This document shows positions 1 to 11,720 of a stretch of 64,000 bases of DNA, piece after piece (position 1 is the stretch's first letter; every line of letters starts with the position of its first letter). Both the position numbers and the translations under genes were made by a program. Location: positions 18,295,728 to 18,359,727 of the forward strand of contig OY987229.1 in the NCBI GenBank assembly GCA_963920705.1, written 5' to 3'. The notes below the pieces were generated by a model that had not been told where the DNA came from, searched no databases, and was given only the letters and a program-made list of their open reading frames with translations. This DNA is from Odiellus spinosus (Eukaryota > Arthropoda > Arachnida > Opiliones > Phalangiidae).

Positions 1-1290
1 CATTTTTCATAGGAAGAGAAGCGAAGGGGCACGCCAACGAAGCCAAGAAGACGGGGGTAAGACGGGTAAAGGAGGGTATAGGGAGAATGGGAGTGACTCT
101 TCCCCGCTGATCGCTTCTGAAATCAATGGCCGAACTATTCGGTTATTTATAGAAGTCCCCCTCTCCCGATATAAGCTCAATCCGGGCCGAGTTTTACGCG
201 TTACGGCGAAGCCCCAACTACGGGGGAAAGGGGCTAGAAATACTATAACTGAAGAACTCCCTTTCAGTTTCATCCGATTAAAGTTCGCGAACGAAAGAAC
301 TAGTGGAATTTCAAAATACGTAGTTATTCGATAAATCGTCTTTACTTCAATAGGGATATTGCAGTTCCCTCCTTCTTACTAAGGTACCTTAGTAAGTCAA
401 GCTTGAAAGCACGAAGGAAAGAAAACTTTCCCGCCATTTTAGTTTGCGTTCAACCAAACCGAACTACTGAAATTGATTCACAAAGGTTCTGACAACGCTG
501 CAATGTAAGAGATTCTGGGAAAGAGGGTGAAAAAAGTATATTTTAAGCGTTGTACGTGAAACTACCAAATCAGTTAAAGGGAACCTTATCAAAATCGAAA
601 ACAAGTTTGTTGATTCGAGCGACGTCTTGTTTCCTAACAACTCTTGGGCCGATTTTAGTGAACATTTGTTAGACAAGTGGGTTTGATATAGCAATGTATA
701 TATATAACCTTCATACTGATTAAAAATTTCCATAGAGAACTGGTTTTTACTTTAAGCAAGGTTATGTAACGCCCAAAATAAAAATAACTTATCATAGCGT
801 TTAAGTAACATTTTAAACGAAAGTGAAATTGTTTTAAATCGCGATAAACCGTCTTGTTCTTATACATACACGAGCTTATTCTATAATCTGAACTATTACA
901 CATTTTCTGGAAATCGGGCCCGCGGGCGATTCAGAGCTAGTCCAAACCTATATGGAACTGCTCGAGCTATTTTAGTGCTAGGGTTGAACGAGAATCCATA
1001 ACGGATATGTATTACAAGGGGCAGGGGTAGGAGGACAGGGGGAATCGTATTATGAGTTAGGAGGTATAGCCCCAAGTTCGTACGAGTAATTCGAGGCAAT
1101 ACTGGCGAACCTGAAAGAAGCTTTTTATATTGAAAACTATTGGCTATTCTTGCCCATTTTTTCTCTCCTAACTAGAAGGTAGCTTCATTAACAAAGTAAA
1201 CTCGAACGGTACGTTATATTTCTGACACGGCTGTTTGGTGTTACCCCCGTCGATGAAAATTCCTACCTAAAAATAGCATCCTCTTAAATT

Positions 1291-1310
1291 CCTCCCCCGG
1301 AGGGGGGAGG
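1291..1310. repeat. GC-rich hairpin in AT-rich DNA
   Basis: A run of C followed at once by a run of G (CCTCCCCCGG then AGGGGGGAGG) makes a near-perfect 20-nt inverted repeat with almost no loop. It stands out against the AT-rich surroundings. No U-tract or gene context suggests a role. Confidence 0.6.
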
Positions 1311-1661
1311 CGATCTTTATATATCAACGGATATAAAATAGTTGCGCAAATAGATTTGCCAAAGATGTTTTCTTAGATATACAAGACGCGATGCTATTAT
1401 TGTTCTGAACTAAGGTCTTTTTTTAGGCATTTTTACTTTAGTAAAAATATTTATAAAAAATATCTATGTTGCGAAACAAGAATCTAAGGCTGTTTGATGT
1501 TTTCGTAATAGAGTTTAAATACTTTGTCTACATATATTTGGGAATTTAAATTAAATTTAAATGAGTTTATGATATAATATAATAAAAATTTGATATATTT
1601 TATGTATATTGGCCAAGGTTGACGAATTTGAGAGGGATCCTAAAGGCGGGTTATCATTCAA

Positions 1662-1856
1662 GATTTTTTTTTTTTTGGGAAAAGAATCGAGTTTTTACGT
1701 CAAAACAAATATGAAGGTTAAATCAAGTCTTTTTTTTTTGGTTTTAATTGGCTTCGAGTTGGAGAGAATCGGATATCTAAATCAATTTTACGTAAGTTTC
1801 TCGGTTGAAAAATGAAGGGAAAGGCTTGAAAAACGTTGATTGCAAACGGGGCTTTA
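1662..1856 (+). repeat. Diverged dispersed repeat, copy 1
   Basis: Shares order and sequence of several blocks with 17697-17867: a GATTTTTTTT start, a CGTCAAA block, a long T run, a TCTCGG block and a final GCTTGAAAAAC...GATTG.AAACG.GGCTT block. By eye the ending is well conserved and the middle is not. Likely two old copies of one mobile or repeat family; no ends or target duplication could be defined. Confidence 0.45.
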
Positions 1857-2008
1857 CATATCTTGGGAAAGTCTGACAAATTTAAAAGATCTTGACACTT
1901 CTTGGCCGACAAAAATTTCAAAAACATTACCATATTCTGATAAATTTGAAAAACCGAGAAATTTGTTCGGTTATCATTTTGTTAAAAATTCAATTTTTTT
2001 ATGTTATG

Positions 2009-2064
2009 TAAACGATAAGGAATCTATAAAAAACAGCTTGTAGTTCGATTGCATTTTCCCTTTA
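2009..2064. repeat. Remnant of TTAA palindromic MITE (right end only)
   Basis: Contains AACGATAAGGAATC.ATAAAAAA, then a spacer, then GATTGCATTTTCCCTTTAAG. This is the same order as the right end of the full copies at 4120-4560 and 21272-21712. No matching left arm is evident upstream, so this is a truncated or eroded copy. Confidence 0.55.
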
Positions 2065-4119
2065 AGAAGAATTCCGCTCGGATAAATATGGGAATTCCCC
2101 GAGATAATTTTTCGAATTTCGCGAACCTCAGTTTAAAAGTATGGATGAAAAAAAAAGTCAGTTCAGATATTGCTCAGTAATTCAATGTAAGATCGAGAAC
2201 GAACTAATTTCAAACTAGTTGTTCGCTTGATGCGGATTAATACGAAATGTTAAACCTAAGATAGATGAAAGTAGTTTAAGCAAAACTCTCGACAATAGTT
2301 GAGTTTTAACTTACGGATAAAAATGTCTCAGCGGTTTCAAAAAATTCATTTTTCTTATTTCCGAAAAACGAGTCAGTCCATGAAATAAATACGAATAAGG
2401 AATTGTTTGGGGGAGGAGAAAAATAAGGCAAGATATGGTTCAAAGGGAGTTTTGAAAGGTAAACATTACATATGGTAATATGACTTACTAATTTATCTTT
2501 ATGAACGGATAATTTGAAATAATTTTACTCATTTTTGACAAACTTTAATTAATAATAATAATTATATTTCAAGTGTTTGTATTTGCCCTTAGAGTATGAT
2601 ACGTGCCTCTGTGGTTATACGACTCTTCGTTAAGGAATAAATATTATTATTACAGTTATTATTACTCCCCTTGGGGCCTTGATCAAGAGTATAGAGATTT
2701 AGAAATTTTACTTTCGAAAAGATATCAAAACAAGCGAGTGTTCGGAATTGGTATAACTATTATTAATTGGATAGATATATTCAGATATTATCAGTTGGAT
2801 TAAAAATAGCCTATTTATCATTCCAGTTAACTTATCCGAAGATAAAATGTAAAAAAAAATACTTAATATCCCTTTGTATTCGAAAATGAATTTACCCTAG
2901 AAAGTTATCCGAGTTATACGTTCGGATAAGAAAATTTAAAAAATATATAGTTTCGTCAATAAATAATAAATAAAATTTAAACCTAAAAGCTCGGTTTTAT
3001 TGTTTTATTTATTTTATTGGAATTGCGAAGAAAATTTGAATTATATTTTCTTTTATTTTACACGAATTCTAAGAAATGTGGAATTTTCTTATCCACATAT
3101 TGAATATGAATGCTTTTTTAATTGATAAAGCTACAAACGGACGCTTATCTTCGGATAAACCCTACCCATTTAACTTGTATCTGATTTTACAAATTGCATT
3201 TATGTAGTCATAAATTCAATTAATCCGAAAATAATATATCTGAAAAAATGTGAACTTTTACGGAGGGATAATGGATATCCGATTCCGAGCACTAATCAAA
3301 ACGACAAATCAACGAGGCTTCAATTATTTCCCTTCCGTCTATCTCTAAAATTCTAATTGAATTCAAATTTTGAACATAGGCAGATTCTGAATATGAAAAT
3401 TGAAATTTCAATAAATACAGGCCAAGATTACTCTATATCCTTAAGCAACGAAATCACAGAGATAAATATGTAGATCAAAACATAAAAAAAACTAAAGCCA
3501 ATACTGAAGGGGAATTGTACTCAATGATAAACCTAATTATAATAAAAAATTGTTTAAATTTCAAAAAATCAACTCTTTCTCCCAAGAATTTTGAAATCTG
3601 TTTAACTTTAATGAGATAATAAAGTATATATCGGGGAAAGAGAAAATACCAGTATACTTAAAAATGCATTACTTTAAGTATCGTATTCTCTGGTTCAAAT
3701 TAATCGAAATGAACGGCTCAAACGAACTGACTTTGTGAGCTAATATTATGGAAATTTCAAGGGCGGAATTTTTACTTGATAATGTTATATCTGGAGCTTG
3801 TCAAAAACACGTCTCAACAGAATAAGGAATATGCAAATTTAATTATTTGTTTGGTAAAATATTAAAATAGATTTATTTTAATTGGTTTTAAGATTTAATT
3901 ACAAATAAAATAAACTAATCAATCTTATACGCATACATTTTAACTAACTTTTTAACGAGTACGTGATTGGCGAGAGAGATTGGCTAGAGGCGCAATTTAA
4001 AACTCTATTTGAATCCGTGCTGAGCCAAAAAATATTAAAATTCATTCAATTAACAATTCTTATCGAATGATAAGAAATCGATAAAAAAGAAATACTCGCT
4101 GTCAGGCTTCATTCTAACT

Positions 4120-4560
4120 TTAAAGGGAGGATGCAATCTAACAACAAGTGATTTTTTATCGATTCCTTATTGTTTAAATAGGCCTAATCCACTATTTAAA
4201 AAATTTACAAACAAATATTAAACTAGAAATAAATTTAAAACTTACCCTGAAAATAGGCTTAGTGGGATTCATGGAGGTCCTGATTTCCTCGCGTGTAAGG
4301 TCTAGCGACCAATCGCGCGCGACGTAAGTCTCGTGGAGATCTCGCGTGAACGACGGGCCTTTGCTCATTGGTCGCTAGACCTTACACGGACGCGATTCAG
4401 GATCTCCATGAATCCCCCTAAGCCTATTTTCAGGGTAAGTTTTAAATTTATTTCTAGTTTAATATTTGTATTGTAAACTTTTTATCGGTGGATTAGGCCT
4501 ATTTAAACGATAAGGAATCGATAAAAAATCACTTGTAATTAGGTTGCATTCTCCCTTTAA
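4120..4560. mobile_element. Palindromic MITE, TTAA-flanked, lineage A copy 1
   Basis: A 441-bp segment (counting TTAA at both ends) that is close to one large inverted repeat. It starts TTAAAGGGAGGATGCAA and ends TTGCATTCTCCCTTTAA. The arms share GATTTTTTATCGATTCCTTA, the block around AATAGGCTTAGTGGGATTCA, and an innermost perfect 17-bp stem (AAGGTCTAGCGACCAAT with its complement), leaving a CG-rich centre of about 50 nt. There is no coding capacity, so it is non-autonomous. TTAA at both ends fits a piggyBac- or Sola3-type target, but the AGGG terminus is not the usual piggyBac CCC, so the superfamily is open. The copy at 21272-21712 has the same length and is nearly identical. Confidence 0.85.
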
Positions 4561-6540
4561 AGAAAGCCTGCAGTAAATTTAAGATTGTAAACAATAGCCA
4601 AATATAAACAGACCAAGAGATATACCGTACTTTAAGAAGAGTAGAAAATTTAAAACTTTCAGATGCTTTAAACAAATAAATAACGTCAAGACTCTGAGTT
4701 ACGCGATTGGAGAGTTTCTATAAGAAACCTTTATCCCAAGTTAAGACCCGTGGAGTAATATAAAATATATCTTCTTCCAATAGAATCATGGCAAGAAGAG
4801 CGTATTTACGTCACGTCGTATATACTTTCTTTTCCTTTCAAAATCCTCATCACTTTCAAGGTTTTTAAGCGTGAAAAGCGATGAAGTTAAAGAGGATGAA
4901 CCAAAAGAAAATAACAGTAACTTATATTTGGATTTCTTGGTTGACAACTCAGTAAAACAACAAGATCCAATTCGATTCTGTTCTAATAAAGAACAATTCA
5001 CAGCCAGGGACATTTAAAGTTTCAAACTATTTCCCGAAAACATTTTCCGTACGTTTAAGTTCAATTTTTATATTCCACAACTTATTCCTGACATTTTAGC
5101 TCAATTTTTTGGGTATTCCTTAAGATTATTCCAGATATTTTCAATCAATTTTCAAATTCCCTAGCTAACTCGTGATCAAATTTCAATTTGCCTAAAATTT
5201 TCGAATTCTTTAAATTATCCTTATACCGTTTTTTAAATTCCTTAAATTTAAAGAAAGAAATAATTATAATTACCTAAAATATACTAGATATTTTAGCCCA
5301 ACTTTCAAATATCATAATTTATTCAAGCTTAGAAAATACCCAATTTTAATATTGGCTAATTTATTCCTTGGATATTTCTAAAACATTCGGACCAATTTTA
5401 AGAAACTCTAACTTTCCTACATTTTCCAAACTTTTCCTTGAAATGTTCTTCCAAGAATCAAGTTCAAATCCCTGCGTTACTTTTCCTAATATATATTTTT
5501 TAATTAATCGAGCATTAGAGAATTAAGTGCATGAGTATTTATAGAGTCTTAAACGTCATTATCTCTAGCACTCTAAAAATAACCATTAAATTCAATACCC
5601 TGATTCTTTTCTATTTTCTTTTATCTTAAAATTAACAGTTCGCCACTCCAGAAATAACCAAATCTTTCTCGGGAGACTCTAAAAAGCAATTAGTTCCGCC
5701 GTTTTTAACCCTTCCCACCAATATACAGTGGGGCGGGGGTTTAAAGAGAAGGTAAAAAGAATGTAAAATCGTCTTCGCGTAGTTTGAGATAAAAATTTCG
5801 TTCGCTGATTAACTGAAGGTTCTTAAACAATAAACGTATACCCTCGTAAAAATATATTATAGCAGAGTAAACCTCTTCGCAGTTTTAAAACGAGACTTAA
5901 ATGTATAACCCCACAATATAATCATTCTAAAGTGTATTATCATTTTCAAACTTCCTTTAAGGCGTTTTTAAAAGCGAAATCTAATAGGGTCGTCATTAAG
6001 GCTCGATGTTATTTGATACGTGAACTCCTTAAAGTTCTCTCTGGCCTCGGGGAATGAAATATTTCTTCTTCATGCCGCTTTTTGATTAAGAGGATTAGGG
6101 GGAACATCACGCGAGAATGTTTTATGGAGTTTTCATCATATATTATATAGAAATCGTCATTTGGCGTGTTTGGCAGTTGAAGATACTGGGATTTATATAT
6201 ATCATAGGTCTTTTAGCAAAGCGTAAAGTCACTTAAGTCTAATCGAGTTAAAGTAACGCGTCTGCCCCTAAAGGGCGTCTGCTCTCTGAACAGCGGTGTA
6301 CAAAGGTTGGGATATTTCTTCGCGAGGCGTCCACTTGGAAAAACATTTAGTATCTTCAGGAGAGAAGGGTGTTATCGCTGTGCCGCCAATTAAGTTAAAT
6401 TAATTAAATTGAAATGGAGCTCGGGATAATTTGCTGAATGGGGGGGGCTGCCATGCCCCGCAGTAAACATTTTGTGAGGCTTCGAGAGTGGTAGAGCGCG
6501 CGAGAGTTGTAATTCATTGACTTGGAGATAGATCAAGCCA
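4561..6540. other. Intergenic, no gene seen; degenerate T-rich repeat
   Basis: No coding or RNA gene recognised. From about 5036 to 5480 the DNA is an imperfect run of TTTTCAAATTCC / TTCCTTAAATT-like phrases, a decayed simple-sequence array. The part nearest the downstream gene (6240-6540) is less AT-rich, but I could not assign a core promoter motif with confidence. Confidence 0.5.
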
Positions 6541-6580
6541 GGCTTTCCGCGTGCTGCCAACTCGAAGCGTAATTGTCAAG
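6541..6580 (+). repeat. GCTGCCAA-family arm (single)
   Basis: GGCTTTCCGCGTGCTGCCAA followed by CTCGAAGCGTAATTGTCA matches the recurring arm of a small foldback family seen at 10653-10760, 34566-34700, 35781-35892 and 53490-53600. No inverted partner is obvious to its left. It lies 87 bp before the start codon of the six-exon gene and may be within its 5' leader. Confidence 0.45.
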
Positions 6581-6666
6581 AAACAAAGGTCAGCATAATT
6601 TAATATATTAAAATATATTCTTCTTACGTAGATTATATCTAGAAGAGCTCCAATATCCGTGCAGAA

Positions 6667-7211
6667 ATGGCCATGGAAAAATCTACAACGGGTCAACTAC
6701 CATCATCAGAAACGGAGGGGAGCGCTAAGAGCGGATCGGGCCGTAGCAAACTCGTCGCCATTTTACTACTCCATTTGTGGGCCACGACTTCCTTCAGCGC
6801 GGCCACGAAACAGTCTTCCAATACGAACCTAAACAACCAATTCGTCGAGTTACTACTGAGAAGGACGCAAAGAGGAGGGGCGCCAACTTCCCCGAACAAC
6901 GTCGACAGCGAGGACAAATATCCGGACCGACATATCTTTAAATTATTGGCCCCTTCCGTCGCGGAAGGGGCTTGGGCCAGAAAGGTACCGGCGTCTCACG
7001 CGGCCGCGGCTTCCGCAGCGGCGGCGGCAGCAGCGGCCATACGCTTGTCCAGGAGACAGAGCGAACAGATGCCCAACGGACGGGTCAGACCAGTTGATCC
7101 TCCCGAACCTGACTGCAAGACGCTGAGGGCCATGTGGAGGACCATGAGAAGAATGAATAGGCAAAGCGAAATGAACAACGATATACCGCAATTACCCAAT
7201 TTCTTAGCAGG
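6667..7211 (+). CDS. Exon 1: signal segment, Ala tract, dibasic sites
   Basis: Encodes residues 1-181 and two bases of codon 182. The start chosen is the first ATG (GAAATGG context); a second in-frame ATG lies two codons on. A hydrophobic stretch at residues 29-45 (LVAILLLHLWATTSFSA) after a basic, unusually long 27-residue leader looks like a signal peptide or signal anchor. It is followed by RR (65-66), an alanine tract (112-124, one Ser inside), RR (129-130), a lone Cys at 150 in a basic stretch (CKTLRAMWRTMRRMNRQ) and an Asn-rich end. The donor is GG|GTCAGT at 7212. The open frame runs on past the donor to a stop at 7264-7266, so without splicing a 199-residue product would be read. Function is unknown; secretion is inferred from the hydrophobic segment only. 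Confidence 0.8.
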
Positions 7212-7395
7212 GTCAGTAAAGCTTAATGCAAACGTAGCGGCAGCGGAACGGAACCTGGAACAATAACTTTACGGGATATCTAGAGATTGTTGAAGACCTA
7301 AATCTTTGGAAATTATTGCTCCATGTTGCGCTGCCGCTTAGTGTGAAGCCGCGCGGCCCATTAAATAAAAATTAAATCTCATCTGCATGGCACAG

Positions 7396-7894
7396 AAACC
7401 ACGCGAATAATCCATTCACGGTGAGCGTAGTACCGGGGCGTTTCGGGGGAAGCGGAAAATTGTCCAAATCATCACGTCGTCGAGTCATGGTCAAGAATCC
7501 TACGTACGGTGGAGGAGGAGACTTCTTCACGGACGCCATCATCATTGACCCCGAGAATCCATACTCGAAATTTGGCGGAGGTCGACGTGGCAAAGTGTAT
7601 TTGAAACCTGGTTTCGGGTTTGAATCCGGACATCCGGTCATCATCACCGATTCCGGAGCGGGTTTCGACCTCTCCGGATTCGGAGCTTTCCCTGAAGAAG
7701 TATCTGGTACTTACGGAAGCAAGTACAGAGGAAGGAAACCGGACTACGTTGTCCATCACGTGCCACTGAGAAATCCGCCACCCCCGGGAGAGTTTCTGGA
7801 CAATCCATTGTCGACGCCCAGTTTAGGAGGAGATTTTGGTACCGTAGTTAACAGTCCAGAAGAAAGGGCATTGTTCAAGAGCGGTAAATTGGAT
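7396..7894 (+). CDS. Exon 2: Gly/Pro/Arg-rich segment
   Basis: Residues 182 (split codon GG|A) to 348. The acceptor is GCACAG|AAACC and the donor GAT|GTAAGT. It starts NHANNPFTVSVVPGRF and is rich in Gly, Pro, Phe and basic residues, with SSRRR near its start, GGGGDFF, GGGRRGKVYL and a proline run (RNPPPPGEF). There are no cysteines and no hydrophobic helix. The frame stays open across the donor for another 13 codons, so the exon end rests on the perfect GTAAGT donor and the phase match to exon 3. Confidence 0.8.
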
Positions 7895-8153
7895 GTAAGT
7901 AACATTTTAATAAACCAAATGCTAACTTTATAAAATCAATTTTTTTCGGAACATCATTTAACTATACTCTTAATCAAGGGAGATGACACCGACTATTTCG
8001 TTTTCTATTAATTTACACATTATGTATCAATATAATTAGTCTAGGAGGAATTGATTGTAAAAGCACCCTAATTAGACCAGATCAGACTTATTTATAAATA
8101 CTGCAGTATATAATAGTAATCATTTTTTATTTGTTTCTTGTTTTATTTGATAG

Positions 8154-8355
8154 AGTCGAAATTTTGGAACTAAGATTCCCGGTTCGTTCGGCAGTCGAGC
8201 TACTATGAGCGGACGAGGAGATTCTAACACCGGCCGAAATGAGGGGGGAAACTCTGGCGGTGGTAAAATGATCCTACCAGGGGACGGAATCGGAGTTTTC
8301 GGGAAATTCGGCTCCGTAGACGAAGGACACGCGTTCGGACACGACACCGAACACG
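8154..8355 (+). CDS. Exon 3: Gly-rich segment with RGDS
   Basis: Residues 349-415 plus one base. The acceptor is TTGATAG|AGTCG and the donor CACG|GTCAGT. It begins SRNFGTKIPGSFGSRATMSG and contains RGDS at residues 369-372, a motif that can bind integrins but is far too short to prove it, followed by a Gly/Asn/Ser-rich run (GGNSGGGK) and a more acidic end. The splice phase is 1 and matches exon 4. Confidence 0.78.
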
Positions 8356-9432
8356 GTCAGTTTAATCGTCTTATCATTAATCAATCGTCAAATGATACTA
8401 ATGACGTCATAGGATAAAGCCTCCTACTTTGGTTTAGGCCGTTAGAAGGGGATTAGGGGGTGGGGTAACACGAAGACCAAGAAAAGGCTATTTTTAGAAA
8501 CGAGGGCTTGATGGATTCCGATTTCTAACCATGTCCCCCGGGCTATAGAGATTATTGCGAAATTATCCTTTCTATCGAGTTTTGAAAAAGTTGATTTCCT
8601 AAAGTGATACTGAAGACGAGGAACCCGCGAATTAAATTAGATTAAGAGCGTAAATATAAGTTTAAAAATCGAATTAAAACTAATCATGTTTCCTGTTAAT
8701 TTACAGAAAATTAACAGAAGAGCTACGGTCACATTAGAGACAGTTTTCAAACCATTTTGAAAGTTTAAATTATTCAAGATAATTATTACATGGGTTTACA
8801 ACTAAACCCATAATTAATTATACATTCAGTCTTTGCAAAACGGTGTGAACGCAGTTACAGACTGGCAAAATGTCAGACAATCTACAGTTAGATTATAAAG
8901 AATATGTTCCTCGTCTTTATTATACCTTTAAAATTTTATCGGAACACTCACATTATCTTACTTAAATGTAATCGAAGATCTTGTCCCATATTACTCCAAT
9001 TTAAGAGCAGTTTTTGAAAAACAGGGGAATACTAGGGCAGAATGGTAAAACATGACAGTCGAAAGGGAACTTTAATTACCTCATTGAGATGATAAATAAT
9101 TCTAATGTTCAAAAAGTCGTACTTTAGTGTTCTTATTCAAGCTATATAACCATTAGTAAATCTATAATTCGTATATCACGCTTGATATAGAAATATTAAT
9201 AGAAAATACTGTAGAAGTGGCATTGGGATTGAGGCTGGAAATGTAATGTGAGCTTTAACTTGTTTAAAAGCTTTAAATTTCAATAAAATGAAATTCTATA
9301 AAGTCTAGACTAAGTTTGGAAATATATAAAATTTGTAAACCGAGATAATGTGGTAATGGGCATAATATAAAGTTTAAGGTATCTGCATAATGAGACGCGA
9401 TTAATAAAAAAAAAATCTGATATCTTTTTCAG
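8356..9432 (+). other. Intron 3, no other feature seen
   Basis: 1077-bp intron, AT-rich, with a GTCAGT donor and a TTTTTCAG acceptor. I see no repeat family member, RNA gene or open frame of note in it. Confidence 0.6.
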
Positions 9433-9572
9433 GATTTATGAAGAGTGGGGGTGGAGAACGTGGCAGAAAAGACCCCTTCTTCGGAAGTATGGTGGGCAAA
9501 CAACACATGGACCAAAATCCAGGACCCTTCGTCATGGGATCGACCAGATATTCGAGAGGTGGTAAAGATGAG
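9433..9572 (+). CDS. Exon 4: Gly/basic segment
   Basis: Residue 416 (split codon G|GA) to 462. The acceptor is TTTTTCAG|GATTT after a pyrimidine tract and the donor GAG|GTGAGT. It encodes FMKSGGGERGRKDPFFGSMV followed by a QNPGPF phrase and ends GGKDE. The start of the downstream intron is a strong consensus donor. That intron then runs 31.9 kb to exon 5. Confidence 0.78.
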
Positions 9573-10652
9573 GTGAGTAAAAAAACGCACGATTTTTCAA
9601 TTTCAAATATTAATTTTTCTTTGACTCTATGTTAAGTTGAGTAAACACGGGTTTGATTTTAGTTTTTTCTACCAAATTAAAACCTTCATACCCCAAACAA
9701 ATGCCTAAAATCAGGTTTACCGATTAGTTAATAACCCGAAACTCAGTATCAGTAATGGGGCAACAAATATTTACTGCCCGAGTAATTTCGGGTAATTTGA
9801 AAAGCCGTTTCCGGGGCGGGTAACCGAGACAAACTGAGACCCCGTCGAGTATCGGGTATCCGTAGAGCCTTAATTTAAAGTTAATGACCTCAATTTAATG
9901 TAAAAAGAATAAACATATGTGAGTAAAATTCTAAGTATATATTTCAAAGAAAAATATTACTTTCGAGTAAAAAAAAATTAGACTCTATACCCTAGTAGAA
10001 AACTTTCCTGGGTTTTTTCTAGTTTCCACGAAATTGTGAAAAGGTTATCATTCCTTTAAAAATACAGTTAGGAAAAAAAGTTCGCGTGAAATCTCAAAGC
10101 AAGAGTATATAATTTAATTCGAGTAAATTGAAACAATGGTACAAAGGCGTGGAAACTAGACTACTTATAGTAAAATCTATAAGCCTTTCAGCATCCCTCG
10201 AACTGTTCTTTCCATTAACTTCAACAAGTCAAACGGGAATGTATATATTAACCCTAATTTTATCTCGAAGCTAAAAATAATATTAAAAGAAAAAACTTTT
10301 TTTCCTTTATTAATAGAGTCTCAACTATAAATAAAGTTTATACCATATATAGAGTAAAAATGATCTCCTCCCTTTCCTGGTTAAGACCACGCCCCTTCTT
10401 AACACCCTACGTTCGCCGAGATTTACAGCTTTAAAAGCTTTCCAAAACCGAGCTATTATTGCCAGGCTTTTGTTCATTATATATTGTTCGAATCTATTTG
10501 AATCTTCAACGTGTAAAAGCGTACGGTACCGCGTCAAATCTAAGAAATTCAAGCGTTGATATTAAAGCCGGATAAGTATTGTAAACGATGTAATCACAAA
10601 ATGATTAGTTTTTTTTACTCCCGCCACGAAAGAAAATGATATTTTAAGAGAC

Positions 10653-10760
10653 GATATAGTTTACTTCATCTTGAATTGGCAGCGCTTCTAAAGCCGGGGT
10701 CCTTTAGAGATAACTGGTATCTTTATAGCTTTGCAGGTGCTTCCAATTCAAATTGACATT
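10653..10760. mobile_element. Short foldback element, GCTGCCAA family
   Basis: Left arm ACTTCATCTTGAATTGGCAG then CGCTTCTAAAG; right arm CTTTGCAGGTGC then TTCCAATTCAAATTGACATT. The arms are inverted copies of each other around a centre of about 30 bp. The same arm consensus (TAGCTTTncGCGTGCTGCCA followed by AATTnAAGnTGAAAT) recurs elsewhere in the window. There is no coding capacity. Confidence 0.55.
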
Positions 10761-11634
10761 TACTTTATTTATTTTTGTTCGCGATCACTTTCGTAAACTA
10801 GCCAAAACTGACGCGGATTAATAAATAACATTAAACTTAATATTGTGTAAAAATAGATCATTCAAGCTGTTCACGAATAGAACGAGGTCGAGTGTAAAAA
10901 GCTTTATTTTTGCTTTTTTTTAAGGGATTCTATGCCCAGATCAATTTCAAACACGCTAAAATCGCGACTAGTTTATTTGGCAGCGTTGCTAATATTGCAA
11001 TAATGCTTTAGGTTGTATTGAAACATGGGGACAAGTTATCTTGTGGATATTATGTATAAAGCGTTTTGGTAGTAAAAATGCTCATATTGTTTTCACACCT
11101 GAGGGAAATTGGTTTGCCAGTTCAGGCATAAAAGTTTTAATTAAAGTTATATTGTTGAGTTTTAAATTACAGTTACGCTCCTATCGAGTTTTATCTTTGT
11201 AAGGTTTCAAATGAGATTACAGCGAATGAAAATTCAACCATCTTTCTCATGGTGGCCAGGAGCTTCTGAGCCTTTCTCTCTGCTTTAGATTAAACTCAAA
11301 AGTGTTCGGCAACACTGTAGAAACTGCAATTAGCCCCATTTAGTTAAAACTACATATTACACATAAAATTAGAGTCAAAAATTAATTAATTTTATAAATG
11401 TATTATTTTATTCTTTAAGAAAAAGAATTTATTTAATTTTATCTTGGCTCGGTATACGATCATTTTTACCATAACCACTTTGCCAAAGTTAACCTTAAAA
11501 ACAGGTTGAGAAAATATATATATATATATAAACTTTTGGTTAGGTTAGGATGTTTGCGCAAAATCATCGTTTTTCAATGTAATAATAATTATCTCCAAAA
11601 ATAATTTAAACGTTGATATTTATTTCCTGTAGCG

Positions 11635-11720
11635 CCTGTAAAAGTGTTCTATCCCTCGCGCTTCAAAGTTCAGGAAGAAGCTACAATTTAGGAGCAAAAA
11701 ATCTAATGTATTTTCTATTA
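11635..11720 (+). repeat. Dispersed repeat, copy 1 of pair with 37771-37860
   Basis: CGCCTGTAAAAGTGTTCTAT, then CGCTTCAAAGTTCAGGA.GAAGCTA, then CAGGAGCAAA...GTATTTTCTATTA are shared in order with 37771-37860. A partial third occurrence of the first phrase (GTGCCTGTAAAAGTGTTTCA) follows at 11722. The family is unknown. Confidence 0.6.

Larger units (their letters stand above)
1..4119. other. Intergenic, no gene seen
   Basis: AT-rich DNA with only short, compositionally random open frames. It contains a GC-rich hairpin (1291-1310), a diverged repeat copy shared with 17697-17867 (1662-1856) and a remnant of the TTAA palindromic MITE end (about 2009-2064). Several TTATCCGA / TCGGATAA motifs cluster between 2828 and 3225, one pair (2906-2933) forming a short hairpin. 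Nothing here supports a protein or RNA gene. Confidence 0.6.

Noticed and set aside
6943-7199. Minus-strand frames over exon 1
   Set aside because: Shadows of the alanine tract of the real exon.
11513-11570. GGTTAGGTTAGG near a TA repeat, resembling the insect telomere unit
   Set aside because: Only two units; the same short phrase near 48394 is also isolated, so not a telomeric tract.
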